Assembly: GCA_934667795.1 (NCBI GenBank) | Contig: CAKUMP010000027.1 | Location: 1-15,409, forward strand | Length of the DNA stretch: 15,409 nt | DNA from: an uncultured Chthoniobacterales bacterium | GTDB lineage: Bacteria; Verrucomicrobiota; Verrucomicrobiia; Chthoniobacterales; CAKUMP01 | Reading direction: 5' to 3' | In this document: piece by piece, positions 15,069-15,409 of the stretch | How positions within the stretch are numbered: the stretch's first letter is position 1 | How the letters are laid out: the number at the start of each line of letters is the position of its first letter | The notes under the pieces: generated by a model | What the model was told of the DNA's origin: nothing | Database searches by the model: none | The model's input: only the letters and a program-made list of their open reading frames with translations | Made by a program: the position numbers and the translations under genes

Positions 15069-15084
15069 CCCCCAATTATGGGGG
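15069..15084 (+). terminator. C5/G5 hairpin before an AT-rich tract
   Basis: CCCCC (15069-15073) and GGGGG (15080-15084) can pair around AATTAT. AT-rich DNA follows, including TATTTTT at 15104-15110, about 20 bases away. It could be a transcript end or a protein-binding site; there is no T-run directly adjacent, so confidence is low. Confidence 0.3.
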
Positions 15085-15136
15085 ATTATAACATAATATT
15101 TCATATTTTTCAACACTTTCTGCTAAAAAAGGAAAA

Positions 15137-15259
15137 ATTTGGAGTGGGGATCTCTGCACTGCTTTGGTTCGAACAACGTTTGAGTTTCGTCAGACAATGG
15201 GTGTTCGTTACATCCCATTCGCTAGGATCCAAAGTGGCGGAAACCGCCGCACTCCAAAT
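15137..15259. repeat. Inverted-repeat intergenic element, copy 2
   Basis: This is the same element as 9017-9142, in the same orientation. Terminal repeats ATTTGGAGTG (15137-15146) and CACTCCAAAT (15250-15259) are intact; inside there are about 15 substitutions and one inserted T relative to copy 1. The arms carry some paired changes and some that break pairing. The single-base insertion shifts every reading frame, arguing against a coding role. No target duplication is visible. Confidence 0.85.
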
Positions 15260-15302
15260 ACGCCCATTCAAAACGCCATGGGCGCGGTAGCGCATAAATG
15301 AT

Positions 15303-15349
15303 CCAACGGCACGTTGGCCGACGGGGCCGTCGGCGCTCCCAGTTTTTTT
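15303..15349 (+). terminator. Double hairpin followed by seven T
   Basis: Two adjacent hairpins, CCAACG-GCA-CGTTGG (15303-15317) and CCGACGG-GG-CCGTCGG (15318-15333), are followed by nine bases and TTTTTTT at 15343-15349. The strong GC stem and T-run fit intrinsic termination on the plus strand, though the 9-base gap is longer than usual. No plus-strand gene ends close by, so it may instead be part of a repeat-derived structure. Confidence 0.45.
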
Positions 15350-15367
15350 ACAGATTCTGCAATCGTT

Positions 15368-15385
15368 CCAGCAGCATCTTGCTGG
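15368..15385. repeat. Hairpin sharing the GCATCTTGC core with 8269-8287
   Basis: CCAGCA (15368-15373) pairs with TGCTGG (15380-15385). The centre GCATCTTGC is identical to that of the hairpin after the Type ISP gene, while the outer arms differ but remain complementary, as in a family of palindromic repeats. Confidence 0.4.
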
Positions 15386-15409
15386 GGAACCATACATACA
15401 GCATCAGAT

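Larger units (their letters stand above)
14852..15136. other. Non-coding stretch with stacked palindromes
   Basis: I see no credible gene in these 285 bases. It holds a 5-bp hairpin directly after the lactonase stop (ACCCT 14856-14860, AGGGT 14864-14868) without a T-run. A near-perfect palindrome follows at 15025-15040 and a C-run/G-run hairpin at 15069-15084, then an AT-rich tract to the repeat element at 15137. A 64-codon minus-strand frame (14840-15034) exists but has no recognisable domain. Confidence 0.5.

Noticed and set aside
1..15409. tRNA or rRNA genes
   Set aside because: Reading both strands I saw no cloverleaf with TTCRA arm or rRNA-like sequence.

Overview
The window looks like a chromosomal piece of a bacterium of roughly 50% GC, most plausibly a member of the Planctomycetota/Verrucomicrobiota/Lentisphaerota (PVC) group. 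The grounds are gene content (Gfo/Idh/MocA oxidoreductase, an epimerase next to a DHDPS-family gene, a GxxExxxE protein flanked by CGCAGATTAA-type repeats), abundant intergenic repeat elements, and many starts with little or no Shine-Dalgarno sequence. This placement is inference; there is no rRNA or marker gene here.

Layout. (1) 1-2400: the end of a proline-rich protein of unknown function faces a Gfo/Idh/MocA oxidoreductase on the minus strand. A 14-unit heptamer array separates them and supplies the last codons and stop of the oxidoreductase. (2) 2571-8326: a small defence module on the plus strand. A VapB-type ribbon-helix-helix antitoxin and a PIN-domain VapC toxin overlap by 4 bases. 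They are followed 22 bases later by a single-polypeptide Type ISP restriction-modification enzyme of about 1650 residues (nuclease, SF2 translocase, N6-adenine methylase, specificity domain). The antitoxin appears to be read from a leaderless mRNA whose promoter lies inside its own operator. (3) 8328-13019: a TetR-family repressor faces a four-gene operon of NAD(P)-binding epimerase-like protein, DHDPS/NAL-family lyase, and the beta and alpha subunits of an iron-sulfur L-serine dehydratase. A perfect 16-bp palindrome overlapping the operon promoter is the likely TetR operator. The shared upstream region also holds a degenerate heptamer array and a 126-bp inverted-repeat element. (4) 13020-13970: a GxxExxxE-family gene broken near its start by a stop codon and enclosed by direct and inverted copies of a CGCAGATTAA-type repeat. 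(5) 13973-15409: an SMP-30/gluconolactonase-like enzyme, then about 560 bases without a convincing gene. That stretch contains several palindromes, a second copy of the inverted-repeat element and a probable terminator.

How the genes fit together. The TetR-controlled operon produces enzymes that all act on small hydroxy-, keto- or amino-acids, and two of them (the DHDPS-family lyase and serine dehydratase) can yield pyruvate. With the nearby lactonase and oxidoreductase this suggests catabolism of a sugar acid or hydroxy-amino acid, substrate unknown. The VapBC/Type ISP block is functionally separate and looks like an acquired defence cassette. Inside the methylase gene, the stretch at about 7020-7500 is markedly AT-richer than its flanks and falls in the specificity region, which suggests replacement of the target-recognition domain.
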